Both the position numbers and the translations under genes were made by a program. Below the pieces are notes generated by a model. It saw only the letters and a list, made by a program, of their open reading frames with translations. It did not search any database and was not told where the DNA came from. From contig CANGHH010000004.1 in assembly GCA_947453725.1 (NCBI GenBank), forward strand, positions 1-64,000: 64,000 bases of DNA, read 5' to 3'. This document shows positions 35,285 through 46,628 of this stretch, one piece after another. The DNA comes from Betaproteobacteria bacterium. GTDB lineage: Bacteria; Pseudomonadota; Gammaproteobacteria; Burkholderiales; Burkholderiaceae_C. Position 1 is the stretch's first letter. Each line of letters opens with the position of its first letter.

Positions 35285-36408
35285 GCCGGCGCTCCGCGGT
35301 GGGTGCCGGCGGCCACGCGGCGCACCAGTGCCGTCCACTGCTGGACGTGCTGCGCCGGGCTGAACAGCGCCTGGCTGCGTGCGATGGCGGCTTGGCCCAT
35401 GCGCTCGCGCAGCGGCGCGTCGGCCAACAGGCGCAGCAGCGCGTCGGCCAGGGCCTGGGTGTCGCCGGCCGGCACGACGATGCCGGTGTCGAAGCGGATG
35501 ATCTCGGCCGGCCCGGTCGGGCAGTCGAAAGCCACCGCCGGCACGCCCAGCGCCTGCGCTTCGAGCAGCGCCAGCGGCATGCCTTCGTAGCGCGAGGGCA
35601 GCACGAAGACGGCGGCTTCGCGGTATTGCACCTGGACCTGCGCGGTCGGCGCCAACCACTGCACGCTGCCGCTCACGCCCAGCGCTTGCGCCTGGGCCTG
35701 CAGCGCGGCGGTCAGCGGGCCGTCACCGAGGATGCGCAAGCGGGCCGCCGGCATCTGCGCCTGCACGCGCACCCAGGCGCTCAGCAGCAGGTCCAGGCCC
35801 TTCTGCGCGACGTGGCGGCCCACCGCCAGGACCAAAGGCGCAGCCGGCGCAGCGGGTACCTCGGCGCGCAGTGAAGCGGCGTTGTAGATGACCTCGGTGC
35901 GCGGGTTGATGGCCGCGAAGCGCGGCGCGTCGGCGCGGCTCAGGCTGACCACGGCGGCCACGCGGCGGTAGAGCCAGCGGCGCAGCACGCGCCAGGGCTT
36001 GCTGCGCGCGTCGAAGTGGTTGTGGTCGCAGCAGATGGCGCGCGGCGCGACGCCGGGGGCCGTCAGCGCCGTGACGGCCAGCACCGAGCAGGCGGTCGTC
36101 AGGCCGTTGAGGATCACCACATCGGGCCGTTCGGCGCGGACCAGCGCCGCCAGCGCCAGGCCGGTGCGCCACTGCTTGCGCAGCAGCGCCCAGGCGCCCT
36201 CGCCCGCCGGCAGCGCGCGGGCCCCGTGCAGCACGCGCACGCGCTCGGGCAGCGGGTAGCGCAGTGCGGCGCGCGGCGTGGCGACGCTGCCGACGGCCAC
36301 CTGCATGCCGGCCGTATCGAGCTGCCCGGCCAGCGTGCAGACGAAACGCTCGACGCCGCCGGCCAGGTCCAGCCGGTCGCACAGCAGCAACACGCGCGGT
36401 TCGCTCAT
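35281..36408 (-). CDS. GT4-family glycosyltransferase
   Basis: This 375-residue GT-B transferase begins RVLLLCDRLDLAGGVERFV and has LVLAVGRHVAQKGLDLLLSAW, LRILGDGPLTAAL and the E-x7-E region RYEGMPLALLEAQALGVPAVAF with PTGPAEII. It would add a sugar to the lipid-linked repeat unit. ATG 36408 overlaps the preceding stop by four bases. Confidence 0.9.
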   Translation of the reverse strand: MSEPRVLLLCDRLDLAGGVERFVCTLAGQLDTAGMQVAVGSVATPRAALRYPLPERVRVLHGARALPAGEGAWALLRKQWRTGLALAALVRAERPDVVILNGLTTACSVLAVTALTAPGVAPRAICCDHNHFDARSKPWRVLRRWLYRRVAAVVSLSRADAPRFAAINPRTEVIYNAASLRAEVPAAPAAPLVLAVGRHVAQKGLDLLLSAWVRVQAQMPAARLRILGDGPLTAALQAQAQALGVSGSVQWLAPTAQVQVQYREAAVFVLPSRYEGMPLALLEAQALGVPAVAFDCPTGPAEIIRFDTGIVVPAGDTQALADALLRLLADAPLRERMGQAAIARSQALFSPAQHVQQWTALVRRVAAGTHRGAPA

Positions 36409-37301
36409 CGGCTCAGCAATGGCGCCACATCCAGCCGTTCGTAGTCGGGCGCCGGCAGCGCCAGACCGGCGCTGCCCAGGGCCTGCAGCGTGGCGCGCCA
36501 ACGCCGGGCGGCGTCGAGCAGGCCCAGCGCGGCCAGCGGCGCCTGCCAGCCGCTGACGCCGGTGGCCAGCGCCTTGCCGCCGTCCTGCAGCCATTCGTCC
36601 TGCGCGTAGTCGCTCTGCTGCGGCGCGGCCAGCAGGCCCGGTTCGCGCAACTTCTGCGCCAGCACCAGCACATAGACCTCGTGGCTGTTGCGCAGGTTGA
36701 CGCGGCGCTTGACGTCCAGCGGGCTGGCCACGCGCCACCAGTGCGCCGGGTCGGCCTTCTGCACGAAGAGAACGGCCTTCATCTGGAAGCCGCGTTCGGG
36801 CGTGTACAGGCTGAAGAAGAGCTCGGGGCTGAACTGGTAGAAGCCGTGCCCGGACAGGTTGTTGGCCGGCAACGCGTGCAGGATGTGGCCGCCGACCCGG
36901 CACAGGTCCACCGCGTTGCGCCAGGCGGTGGGGAAGTCGAAGACATGCTCCAGGCAGCCGAAGTCGAGCACCGCGTCGTACTGGCCGCGCTGCGGTGAAA
37001 GGACCGGCCACGGCAGGTTCATGTCGTGGACGAAGGTGGCGCTTTCGTAGTCCGAAGCGTCGACCGAATCGGCCTGCTGCGCGCCGAACCACTGCTGCAT
37101 CAGCGGCTCGAAATAGGTCGGCCGGCCCGGCGCCACCGCCGGCAGTTGCAGCGGCTGTTGCCGGCGCCAGGTGGCATGCGCCCGCAGCGCGCGGTCTTCG
37201 ACGAACAGCGCCTGGCGGCCGATGGCCAGCGTGCGGCCGTACTGGACGCCCAGGTCTTGCGCGTGGGCCAGGAAGTTCAGGTTGTGTGCGTCGATGCCCA
37301 T
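36405..37301 (-). CDS. Methyltransferase-like protein of the polysaccharide operon
   Basis: This 298-residue protein reads YDAVLDFGCLEHVFDFPTAWRNAVDLCRVGGHILHALPANNLSGHGFYQFSPELFFSLY in its middle, the post-I to motif III part of class I methyltransferases. The motif I glycine loop is weak. It may be a sugar methyltransferase or a related SAM-fold protein. The substrate is unknown. Confidence 0.65.
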   Translation of the reverse strand: MGIDAHNLNFLAHAQDLGVQYGRTLAIGRQALFVEDRALRAHATWRRQQPLQLPAVAPGRPTYFEPLMQQWFGAQQADSVDASDYESATFVHDMNLPWPVLSPQRGQYDAVLDFGCLEHVFDFPTAWRNAVDLCRVGGHILHALPANNLSGHGFYQFSPELFFSLYTPERGFQMKAVLFVQKADPAHWWRVASPLDVKRRVNLRNSHEVYVLVLAQKLREPGLLAAPQQSDYAQDEWLQDGGKALATGVSGWQAPLAALGLLDAARRWRATLQALGSAGLALPAPDYERLDVAPLLSR

Positions 37302-37305
37302 GGTT

Positions 37306-38640
37306 TCAGCCGGCTTTGTGGTTTTCGTTCGGGTTCGCGGCGCGCGCTTTGGCTTGCAGGTGCTGCGTCAGGGCCATGCCGGCCAGCGCGGCGGCGATGA
37401 CCAGCCCCTCGACGGCCAGCGCCACGCGTGACAGGGCCGCCGCGCCGTCGCCGCCGAACTGCCAGGCGCCGGCCACGCCGGCCAGCCCGCCGACGACGAC
37501 GCAGGCGCGGTAGGCGCGGTCGAAGCGGCCGCTGCCGAGCATCCAGTAGCCGAAGAATTTCCAGCCCAGCAGCAGCGGCAGCAGCAGGCCGAGCGTGGCC
37601 ATCACCGGCGCCACGCGGGCGGCGTCGAAAGCGCCCGGGCGGGCGGCCAGCAGGCCGCTGAGCAGCGGCCAGGCCAGCACGCCAGCCAGCAGCAGCAGGC
37701 CACCGGCGACGGCGCCGAGCAGCGCCCAGCGCGCCGTGTAGAACCAGGCCGCGCGGGCACCGAGCTGGAAGTGGGACACGATGCGCGGGTAGACGATCTG
37801 GAACACCGGGTCGGCCGCGCCCAGCACCGCGCGGACGATGCGGTCGGCCAGGAAGTAGACGCCGAGTTCGCTGCGGCTCATCGAAGCCGAAGCGACGGCC
37901 GGCAGCGCGTAGGAATAGGCCGCGCCAGCCACCGACACCGGCAGCATCGTCCAGCCCAGCCGCAGCCCCGGGCGCACCGCGGCGGCGGTCCACAGCGGCG
38001 CGCTGCTGCGCTGGTCCGCGGCGGGTTCGCGCACATCCGGGCGCAGATCAGGGTGCAGGTCGCGGCGCAGCCACCACCAGCCGGTGGCGGCCAGCAGCCC
38101 GGTCGCCAGCACCTGCATCGCCAGATAGGCCAGCGCGCTGTGGCCCAGCGCCAGCACGGCCAGCGCCCAGGCGGCGTAGACCGCCATCTCGACCCAGGCC
38201 CAGCGGTGCAGCTGCTCGCTGGCCTGCAGGTACCAGGTGGCCTGCCAGCCGATCGCGCAGGCCGCCGCGCCGAGCAGCGCGGCGCCGGCCAGCGCCTCGG
38301 CGGCCGACGGCGCCTGCAGCAGCGTCAAGGCCACCGCCGCCGACAGCAGCAGCACCGCGCCGCTGAGCGCCACCCGGGCGCTGAAGATCTGCCGCGCCAG
38401 CGCCCAGCGGCCGGCCGCGTCGGCGACCACCGCCAGCCGCGTCGCCGCCGCCAGGAAACCGCCTTCGACCAGCGTCGACAGCAGCGCGGCCCAGACCAGG
38501 AGCAGGCTCAGCCGGCCGAATTCATCCGCCCCCAGCCGCGCCGCCATCACCGGCAGCAGCAGCGCCGGAAACGCCAGGCGCAAGGCCGCCGCGCCGTAGA
38601 CGGGCGGCAGGCTGCGGGCCAGCGGCGGGCGCGATTTCAT
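37306..38640 (-). CDS. Wzx-type polysaccharide flippase
   Basis: This 444-residue protein has about 12 hydrophobic helices, starting AALRLAFPALLLPVMAARLGADEFGRLSLLLVWAALLSTLVEGGFLAAATR, the usual Wzx/MOP N-terminus. It flips undecaprenyl-linked repeat units to the periplasm. It is very GC-rich and Ala/Leu-rich. Ten bases separate it from the TylF-like gene. Confidence 0.85.
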   Translation of the reverse strand: MKSRPPLARSLPPVYGAAALRLAFPALLLPVMAARLGADEFGRLSLLLVWAALLSTLVEGGFLAAATRLAVVADAAGRWALARQIFSARVALSGAVLLLSAAVALTLLQAPSAAEALAGAALLGAAACAIGWQATWYLQASEQLHRWAWVEMAVYAAWALAVLALGHSALAYLAMQVLATGLLAATGWWWLRRDLHPDLRPDVREPAADQRSSAPLWTAAAVRPGLRLGWTMLPVSVAGAAYSYALPAVASASMSRSELGVYFLADRIVRAVLGAADPVFQIVYPRIVSHFQLGARAAWFYTARWALLGAVAGGLLLLAGVLAWPLLSGLLAARPGAFDAARVAPVMATLGLLLPLLLGWKFFGYWMLGSGRFDRAYRACVVVGGLAGVAGAWQFGGDGAAALSRVALAVEGLVIAAALAGMALTQHLQAKARAANPNENHKAG

Positions 38641-38650
38641 CGGCGGGCGT

Positions 38651-39412
38651 TCAGGGTTTGATGACCAGGCGGGCCGTGTAGTCCACGCGGTGCAGGAAGT
38701 GGTGCACCTCGCTGGCCGCGAAGTACTCGTCCACCGCCTGGCGCGCGCCCTGCCAGTGGCCGTAGTCGTCGATGACCATCACGCCCTGGCTGACCAGCCG
38801 CGGGTAGAGGTGCAGCAGCTCGTGGCGCGTCGATTCGTACCAGTCGGTATCCAGGCGCAGCAGCGCGATGGCGCCGGGCACGCGCGCCGGTATCGTGTCT
38901 TCGACCTTGCCCTGGATGAAGTGGATCTTGTCGCGCGGGTAGCCGGTGGACCACAGGTTGGCCTGCACGTCGTCGAGCCCGGCTTCGCACCAGACGCCCT
39001 CGCCGCGCGCGGTACGCGCCAGTTGCGCTTCGGCCGACTCGCCCGTGTGGCTGCGGTCTTCGGCGGTGGGCTCGCTCATGCCCTCGTAGGTGTCGTAGAG
39101 GTAGAGGTGGCGGCTGGTATCGCCGCGCGCCAGCAACGCCAGCGCCACGGCCATCATGCTGCCGCCGCGCCAGACGCCGCACTCGACGATGTCGCCGGCG
39201 ATGCCCTGCTTGACGATGTAGTCCACCGCCAGGATCAGCCCGGCGCGGCGGTCCAGACCGGTGTGGGTGAACGGCGCGACGCGGGCGACGATGGCCTGGT
39301 CGGCCGGCGACAGGTCGGCCACCGCCGCCTGGTCGCGTGACGCGCTGTGCACGAGTTCCCAGCCGAAACGGGCCAGCGTCGAGCGGACGGCTTTCTTGAT
39401 CAGTTGTTTCAT
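38651..39412 (-). CDS. TylF/MycF-type O-methyltransferase
   Basis: This 253-residue protein matches the macrocin O-methyltransferase family: GDIVECGVWRGGSMMAVALALLARGD, LYLYDTYEGMSEPTAEDRSHTGESAEA, IHFIQGKVEDTIP, LLRLDTDWYESTRHELLHLYPRLVSQGVMVIDDYGHWQGARQAVDEYF. Asp residues of the magnesium site (DTDWYES, DDYG) are present. It should methylate a sugar hydroxyl of the glycan. Overlaps the next gene by four bases. Confidence 0.92.
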   Translation of the reverse strand: MKQLIKKAVRSTLARFGWELVHSASRDQAAVADLSPADQAIVARVAPFTHTGLDRRAGLILAVDYIVKQGIAGDIVECGVWRGGSMMAVALALLARGDTSRHLYLYDTYEGMSEPTAEDRSHTGESAEAQLARTARGEGVWCEAGLDDVQANLWSTGYPRDKIHFIQGKVEDTIPARVPGAIALLRLDTDWYESTRHELLHLYPRLVSQGVMVIDDYGHWQGARQAVDEYFAASEVHHFLHRVDYTARLVIKP

Positions 39413-40530
39413 GCGCTTGGCACCGGGCCGTAGACGTTTGCAGCGTCGGCCAGGGTGATGTCCCAGGTGGTTTGTTGTTGGGCGGTTTGCAGCGACTGCG
39501 CGACCGCTGCGGCCTGCTGCCGCAGGTGCTGCAGGGCCGCCAGCACGGCGGCCGCGCTGCGTTCGGGCAGCAGCAGGCCGGGCAGGTCGAAACGGCGCAG
39601 GAAGGCGCCGAGGTCGCCCGCGTCGCTGCAGGCGAAGGTGCAGCCCTGGTGCAGCAGCGTGTACAGCGCGCCGGACTGCGAGGCGTCGCGGTAGGGCAGC
39701 ACGAACAGCACCGGGCGCGCCATCAGCGCGTGCATCGCGACGGCGTCGAGGTAGCGGTCTTCGACGCGCACGCCCAGCGCGATGAGTTCATCGCGCAGCG
39801 GGTGCAGCCCGGCGTCCCAGCGGCCGTGGACTTCCAGCGGCAGGCCTTGTTGTTGCCACTCGGCAGATCGGGCCAGTTCGGCGAACAGCTCGATGCCCTT
39901 GTAGCCCTTGACCGTGCCCCAGAAGACCAGCGCCCGCGGCTCGGCGCACAGCTGCACCGGCTGAACCGCGTCGCGCGGCGCGATCGGCAGCAGGCCGTGC
40001 GGCAGGACGAGCGCCTTGGCGCCGAAGCCCGCGCCGTAGCGGCGCAGGAAGTCGTCGCGGGTGGCTGCGCTGACGAAGACCAGCTGCCGCGCCAGCCCGG
40101 CGATCCAGCGCGTCGGCGCGTGCTGCCGGCCCGGGTGGCCGTGCGGCACCGCGTTGTGCACGGTGTAGACGAGCTGGCGGCGCAGCAGCCACCACAGCGG
40201 CAGCTCCAGCGGCCACAGCACGCTGAACTGCAGGTTGATGGCGCCGAATTCGCGGCGCCGACGCCACAGCGCCCGCAGCAGGCCGACATAGGCCAGCCCG
40301 CCGCGCAGCCGCGAGCTGACGCTGCCCGAGACCGCGCGCTCGACGACGCAGACGCCGGCCATCGTTCGCAGGTCGTCGAGGAACTCGGCGTTGTAGCGGG
40401 TGCGCGAGGCGAAGACGGTGACCCGTTGGCCCTGGCGCAGCAGGCCGCCGGCCAGCCCGTGGTCGTAGGGCAGCACGAAGGAGCCGCCATCGACGATGGC
40501 GATGGCCGCGCCGGTCTGCAGCGAATTCAA
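39409..40530 (-). CDS. Glycosyltransferase (GT-B fold)
   Basis: This 373-residue protein starts at a TTG (40530) that overlaps the acyltransferase stop (TTGA). The N-terminal domain (AIAIVDGGSFVLPYDHGLAGGLL) and C-terminal domain (PRALVFWGTVKGYKGIELFAELA, RPVLFVLPYRDASQSGALYTLLHQGCTFACSD) follow the GT4-like pattern, with a Ser-Gly loop in place of the usual E-x7-E. Donor and acceptor are unknown. Confidence 0.78.
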   Translation of the reverse strand: MNSLQTGAAIAIVDGGSFVLPYDHGLAGGLLRQGQRVTVFASRTRYNAEFLDDLRTMAGVCVVERAVSGSVSSRLRGGLAYVGLLRALWRRRREFGAINLQFSVLWPLELPLWWLLRRQLVYTVHNAVPHGHPGRQHAPTRWIAGLARQLVFVSAATRDDFLRRYGAGFGAKALVLPHGLLPIAPRDAVQPVQLCAEPRALVFWGTVKGYKGIELFAELARSAEWQQQGLPLEVHGRWDAGLHPLRDELIALGVRVEDRYLDAVAMHALMARPVLFVLPYRDASQSGALYTLLHQGCTFACSDAGDLGAFLRRFDLPGLLLPERSAAAVLAALQHLRQQAAAVAQSLQTAQQQTTWDITLADAANVYGPVPSA

Positions 40531-41078
40531 TGGGCGAACCAGTAGCGCCGGCTCAGGCGGTACTGCGGGTCCAGCTCGCGCGGCCCGATGTCGCGCGCCG
40601 GGTTGCCACCGACCAGCCGCAGCGGCGGCACGTCCTTGGTCACCACGGCCCCGGCCATCACCACCGCGCCGCGGCCCAGGTGCACGCCGGGCATGATCAT
40701 CGCGCCGGCAAAGACCACCGCGTGGTCGTCGATGCGCACCGGCCGGCCCTTGGTCGCGAAGCCCGCGTCGTGCGGGTCGTGGCCCAGCGTGTAGATGCGC
40801 ACGTCGTGGGCGATCGAGACCTGCTGGCCGATGGCGATGCCGGCGCGGTTGTCCAGCAGCACGCCGCGGTTGATCAGCGTGCCGGCGCCCACCCGCAGGC
40901 GGCCGATGTGGAAGAAGCGCACACCGCCCTGCAGGGTGGCTGTCGCGGCGATGTCGTATCGGCACAGTCGGTAGAGCAGCGGTCGCAGGCTGAAGGGCAA
41001 CAGGCCGTGCACGGTGTTCAGCGCCGCCAGACCGAGGAAATAGATCTGCGACTGCAGGTGCGCGCGCCAACGGCTCAT
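40527..41078 (-). CDS. Left-handed beta-helix acyltransferase (WcaF/CysE-like)
   Basis: This 183-residue hexapeptide-repeat protein has the repeats [35 protein letters not shown] and [42 protein letters not shown], with the catalytic-type His in LGHD. It would O-acetylate a sugar. It is the first gene of the minus-strand operon and diverges from lysS across 118 bases, where its promoter must lie. Confidence 0.88.
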   Translation of the reverse strand: MSRWRAHLQSQIYFLGLAALNTVHGLLPFSLRPLLYRLCRYDIAATATLQGGVRFFHIGRLRVGAGTLINRGVLLDNRAGIAIGQQVSIAHDVRIYTLGHDPHDAGFATKGRPVRIDDHAVVFAGAMIMPGVHLGRGAVVMAGAVVTKDVPPLRLVGGNPARDIGPRELDPQYRLSRRYWFAH

Positions 41079-41196
41079 GGGTGGGTGTGGGGGTGCGCCG
41101 GGCGGGTCCCGGAACGGGCCGAATTATCACACCCCACCTGCCGCCCAGCCGCCGCCCCTGCGGCCTTGCAAGCTGGGGTTTCTAGAATGCAGGCCC

Positions 41197-42741
<1,545 letters not shown>

Positions 42742-42761
42742 ATCGCGACGGACACGGCGCC

Positions 42762-43355
42762 GTGCAGCCCGATGACCCCGCCCCGCCGCGCCTGGATGAG
42801 CTGGGCGAGATCGAGGCCGCGGTCTGGCGGGAACTGGAGTGCGCTGTGCAGGGCCGCGGCCGCGCGCCGCCGCAGACGCCACCGCACCCGTGGCGCGTCG
42901 GCGTGCTGGCCACGCGCGACGGCGACGGCGTCGACGCGCGCAGCGTGGTGCTGCGCGAAATCGACCGCGCCAGCCGCACGCTGCTGATCTACACCGACGC
43001 CCGCAGCCCGAAGGCGCAGCAGCTGGTGCAGCACCCGCAGGGCACGCTGGTGCTGTGGTCGGCCGCACTCGGCTGGCAGTTGCGCCTGCAGGTGGCGCTG
43101 ACGCTGGAGACCAGCGGCCTGGCGGTGCTGTCGCGCTGGGCGCGCCTGAAGTTGACGCCCGCCGCGCACGACTACCTGTCGCCGCTACCGCCCGGCGCGG
43201 CGCTCGACACGCCGCACGCGCCGCCGAGAGAAAGCCGCGACCACTTTGCGGTGATCGCGGCTTCGGTGCAGGACATCGACTGGCTGGAACTCGACGCCCG
43301 GGGCCACCGCCGCGCCCGCTTCGGCAGCGGCCCGTCGCGCTGGGTCGCGCCCTAG
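42762..43355 (+). CDS. Pyridoxamine 5'-phosphate oxidase-like flavoprotein (Alr4036-type)
   Basis: This 197-residue split-barrel FMN-binding protein starts at a GTG 20 bases after lysS. Key blocks are DGDGVDARSVVLREIDRASRTLLIYTDARSPKAQQLVQHPQGTLVLW, the FMN-phosphate region, and WVAP at the C-terminus. The family resembles PdxH, but activity on pyridoxamine phosphate is not assured. The reading on the opposite strand is a shadow. Confidence 0.85.
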   Translation: MQPDDPAPPRLDELGEIEAAVWRELECAVQGRGRAPPQTPPHPWRVGVLATRDGDGVDARSVVLREIDRASRTLLIYTDARSPKAQQLVQHPQGTLVLWSAALGWQLRLQVALTLETSGLAVLSRWARLKLTPAAHDYLSPLPPGAALDTPHAPPRESRDHFAVIAASVQDIDWLELDARGHRRARFGSGPSRWVAP

Positions 43356-43369
43356 CGGCGCGCCAGCCT

Positions 43370-44158
43370 TCAGGCGTTCTTGAAAGCCGGCTTGCGCTTG
43401 CCGAGGAAGGCGTCCATGCCCTCCTGCTGGTCGGCGGTGCCGAACAGCGCGTGGAACATCCGCCTTTCGTAGCCGACGCCATCCGACAGGCCGCTCTCGA
43501 AGGCGCGGTTGACGCATTCCTTGGCCGCCATCACGCTGGGGCCACCCAGGGCGCAGATCAACTCGGCGGCGGCGAGGGCCTCGGCCAGCAGCTGGGTCGC
43601 CGGCACCACGCGAGACACCAGGCCGGCGCGCTCGGCTTCGCCGGCGTCCATCATGCGGCCGGTCAGCACCAGGTCCATGGCCTTGGCCTTGCCCACCGCG
43701 CGCGGCAGGCGCTGGGTGCCGCCGGCGCCGGGGATGATGCCCAGCTTGATCTCGGGCTGGCCGAATTTGGCGTTGTCGGCGGCGATGATGAAGTCGCACA
43801 TCATCGCCAGCTCGCAGCCGCCGCCCAGGGCGAAGCCGGCCACCGCCGCGATGACCGGCTTGCGCACCTGGCGGATGGTTTCCCAGTTGCGCGTGATGAA
43901 GTCGCCGGTGTAGGCCTCGATGAAGGTCTTGGTCGCCATCGCGGCGATGTCGGCACCGGCCGCGAAGGCCTTCTCGCTGCCGGTGATGACGATGCAGCCC
44001 ACCGTGTCGTCGCGGTCCCAGGCCAGCAGCGCGGCGCCGAGCTGGTCCATCAGCGCGTCGTTCAGCGCGTTCAGCTGCTTGGGCCGGTTCAGCGTGATGA
44101 GGCCGACGCGGCGCTCGGTGCTGCCGACCAGCTCGGTGAGGATCAGGGCTTCGGTCAT
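43370..44158 (-). CDS. Enoyl-CoA hydratase
   Basis: This 262-residue crotonase-fold enzyme starts at ATG 44158, behind an AGGAG site. [15 protein letters not shown] forms the first oxyanion-hole segment, and [29 protein letters not shown] the second. The two catalytic Glu are in [24 protein letters not shown]. It hydrates trans-2-enoyl-CoA in fatty acid or aromatic acid degradation. It converges with the PNPOx-like gene. Confidence 0.95.
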   Translation of the reverse strand: MTEALILTELVGSTERRVGLITLNRPKQLNALNDALMDQLGAALLAWDRDDTVGCIVITGSEKAFAAGADIAAMATKTFIEAYTGDFITRNWETIRQVRKPVIAAVAGFALGGGCELAMMCDFIIAADNAKFGQPEIKLGIIPGAGGTQRLPRAVGKAKAMDLVLTGRMMDAGEAERAGLVSRVVPATQLLAEALAAAELICALGGPSVMAAKECVNRAFESGLSDGVGYERRMFHALFGTADQQEGMDAFLGKRKPAFKNA

Positions 44159-44237
44159 GGTGTTGGTCTCCTGGGGTGTTCGGCGCAAGGGCGCGGCCGC
44201 AATATACGGCCCGGCCCCGCCCGCTGGCGGGCGCTGG

Positions 44238-45365
44238 CTAGCCGCCCGGCGCGGCCTGCTCGGGCAGTCGGTCGATGTTCAGGTCGATCCAGGTCTCGGC
44301 GTTCTGGCGGATCAGGATGCGGACCGGCAGGTACTGCAGGCTGGGCGCGACCCAGATCTCGGCCGTCAGGTCGACACCCGGCCGCGCTTCGCGGCGCGGC
44401 TTGACGTGCACGGCGTCGACCGGTCCGGCCGGCGTGGCCAGCGTTTCGCTGCCCAGCACGTCGTAGGTCCACGTTTCGACCTGGCGCGGCAGGGCCAGCG
44501 GCAAGGTGATGCTGCGGCCGGGCTGCAGCAGACCGGGCCGGGTCGTGAACAGCCAGGTCAGCTGCACGAACTGGCTGGCGCTGTCCTGCAGGCCGGGCGG
44601 GCGCGGGCGGCGGCTGCCGTCGGCGATCCGCACGCTGTCGGGGTCCATCTCGATGGCCAGCCGGCGCGGCGCCATCAGCAGCACGCGGGTTTCCTCGTCG
44701 TAGCGGCTCGGCTGCAGGCCTTGTTCGGTGACCTCGCCTTCGCTGCTGACGCGGCGGCTCATCAGCGGCGCGAACGACGGTCCGATGCCGAGGTCCATGA
44801 AGACCTGGTAGCGCGACCCTGAACGCAGCCATTCGACGCGGGCCTGGCCCTCGACGGGCCCGCGGTAGTTGCCGGTCAGGCGGTAGCTGAGGCGGGTCGA
44901 CGGCGGCCACTCGAAGGCCGCGGCCGCGGCCGACGACGCGCTGGCGGGCGCAGCGGGCGGCACGATCGCCAGGGCGGCGGGCGCCGCGGCCAGTTCGGGT
45001 GCGAGGCCCTCGGCGACAGCGACCGCCACCTCGGGCTCAGGCGCCGCCACCAGGGCGGCCGGCGCCGACGCGGCTGACGCCGAAGTGGCCGGCGTGGCCG
45101 GCGTGGCCGAAATAGCCGAATTGGCCGCGGAAGCCGCCGCAGCGACAGCCGCCGTCCGCGCCGGCACGGCCGTTCGGTGAGGCGGGCGCGGCGGTGGCGC
45201 CACCGGCGCCTGCGGCTGCAGGGACCGCACGAAGGCCACCTCGATGCGGGCCGGCCCGCCGCGGGCCGCAGCGCCGTCGGGCAAGGCCTGATCGGCCAGC
45301 CACAGGTGGACGGCCAGCACCGCGGCGACCAGGGCCGCCAGCGGCCAGCCGCGCCGCTTCAGCAC
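44238..45365 (-). CDS. DUF3108 domain protein with TonB-like N-terminus
   Basis: This 375-residue protein starts at a GTG. It has an N-terminal signal-anchor ([19 protein letters not shown]), then about 100 residues of Ala/Pro/Val-rich linker with short repeats ([14 protein letters not shown]), and a DUF3108 domain from about residue 150 ([36 protein letters not shown]). It probably sits in the periplasm anchored to the inner membrane. Its function is not known. It is close to the DUF3429 and dsbC genes in the same direction. Confidence 0.85.
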   Translation of the reverse strand: MLKRRGWPLAALVAAVLAVHLWLADQALPDGAAARGGPARIEVAFVRSLQPQAPVAPPPRPPHRTAVPARTAAVAAAASAANSAISATPATPATSASAASAPAALVAAPEPEVAVAVAEGLAPELAAAPAALAIVPPAAPASASSAAAAAFEWPPSTRLSYRLTGNYRGPVEGQARVEWLRSGSRYQVFMDLGIGPSFAPLMSRRVSSEGEVTEQGLQPSRYDEETRVLLMAPRRLAIEMDPDSVRIADGSRRPRPPGLQDSASQFVQLTWLFTTRPGLLQPGRSITLPLALPRQVETWTYDVLGSETLATPAGPVDAVHVKPRREARPGVDLTAEIWVAPSLQYLPVRILIRQNAETWIDLNIDRLPEQAAPGG

Positions 45366-45376
45366 CGGGGGTCCGG

Positions 45377-45838
45377 TCAGCTACCGGCCGCGCCGATGAA
45401 ACAGCACAGTCTGGCCCCGGCGCTGAGGCGGAAACGCAGCGTCAGCCAGTGCGCCACGCCCTCTTCAGCGTAGAGCCGGCGGTCGACCGCATAGCAGGCC
45501 GCCAGCATCGCGCCGAGGATCACCAGGCCGGCGCTGGGCGGCATCATCACGGCCAGCCAGGCCACGGTGGACGGCACCACGCCCCAGACCAGCAGGCGCG
45601 TCGGCGGTTCGGCGTGGCGAAAGGCCAGGCCCCAGTGGATGCCGCCCAGGAAGCTGACGATGACCGCGCCGTAGGCCGACAAGGCCAGCGCGACGTAAGG
45701 GTGGGCGTCTTCGCGCACCAGCCAGACCAGCAGCGCGCCGAAGGCGAAAGGCAGCAGCCCGGCGTAGCCCAGGCGCCAGGCCGTGGGCGTCAGGCTCGCT
45801 GCCGTGGTGGCGTCGGGGGCAGCCAGCGTCGTGCTCAC
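45377..45838 (-). CDS. DUF3429 family membrane protein
   Basis: This 153-residue protein has about four to five hydrophobic helices (LGYAGLLPFAFGALLVWLV, YVALALSAYGAVIVSFLGGIHWGLAF, LLVWGVVPSTVAWLAVMM, AGLVILGAMLAACYAVD) and the family motif GGIHWG. It starts at a GTG overlapping the dsbC stop (GTGA). Function is not known. Confidence 0.85.
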   Translation of the reverse strand: MSTTLAAPDATTAASLTPTAWRLGYAGLLPFAFGALLVWLVREDAHPYVALALSAYGAVIVSFLGGIHWGLAFRHAEPPTRLLVWGVVPSTVAWLAVMMPPSAGLVILGAMLAACYAVDRRLYAEEGVAHWLTLRFRLSAGARLCCFIGAAGS

Positions 45839-46608
45839 GGCTTCTTGGCGCCGGCAGCGGCCGCGGCGACCAGCAGTTTTTCGATCTGCGGGCCCGGGAT
45901 GGCACCCGGCTTGCGCGTGCCGTCGGCGAACAGCACCGCCGGGGTGCCGTTGATCTTGTACTTCTGCGCGAAGGCCACGTTGCGGTCGATGGCCGCGGTG
46001 TCGCACTTGGCGTCGGTCTTGGCCGGCACCACGCCGTCCAGCATCCAGGACCGCCAGGTCTGCGCGGCGTCCTTGGCGCACCAGATGTCATGCGTCTTGA
46101 CGGTGGAATCGGGCCCCAGGATGGGGATCAGGAAGGCGTAGACCGTGACGTCCTTGATCGCCGCCAGGTCGCGCTCGAAACGCTTGCAGTAGCCGCAGTT
46201 CGGGTCGACGAAGACCGCCATCTTGCGGGTGCCGGCACCCTGCTTGATCAGCACGGCGTCCTTCAGCGGCAGCTTGTCGAAATCGATGGCCGTCAGCTTC
46301 TCGACGCGGGCTTCGGTCAGGTCGGTCCGGGTCCGGGTCTCGATCATCGAGCCGGTCAGGATGTGCTCGCCCTTCTCGTCGCTGTAGAAGATTTCGGTGC
46401 CGCCGTAGCGCACCTCGTACAGGCCGGGCACCGGTGACTTGCTGATCTCGTCGATCTTGGGCAGGTTGGGCAGGCGTTCGACCAGGGCCTTGCGGATCGC
46501 GGCCTCCTGTGCGCCCGCGCTGGCGCTGGCCAGCAGGACCGACAGGACGGCGGTGGCCAGCAGGGTGCGGACAGCGGGGCTGGCGGCATGGCGGTTTGCG
46601 GTGTTCAT
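45835..46608 (-). CDS. dsbC: Thiol:disulfide interchange protein DsbC
   Basis: This 257-residue periplasmic disulfide isomerase has a signal peptide (about residues 1-33, ending SASAGA), an N-terminal dimerisation domain and a thioredoxin domain with the active site CGYC (DPNCGYCKRFERDL), plus cis-Pro in NGTPAVLFADG. It repairs wrong disulfides. A second Cys pair (IWCAKD...DAKCDTAA) is also as in DsbC. ATG 46608 is chosen because it starts the signal peptide. Confidence 0.95.
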   Translation of the reverse strand: MNTANRHAASPAVRTLLATAVLSVLLASASAGAQEAAIRKALVERLPNLPKIDEISKSPVPGLYEVRYGGTEIFYSDEKGEHILTGSMIETRTRTDLTEARVEKLTAIDFDKLPLKDAVLIKQGAGTRKMAVFVDPNCGYCKRFERDLAAIKDVTVYAFLIPILGPDSTVKTHDIWCAKDAAQTWRSWMLDGVVPAKTDAKCDTAAIDRNVAFAQKYKINGTPAVLFADGTRKPGAIPGPQIEKLLVAAAAAGAKKP

Positions 46609-46628
46609 GGTGTCTTTCGAAAACAGGG

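Noticed and set aside
45020-45130. Short GGCCGGCG-like units as a CRISPR array
   Set aside because: Units are tiny, coding and have no spacers.
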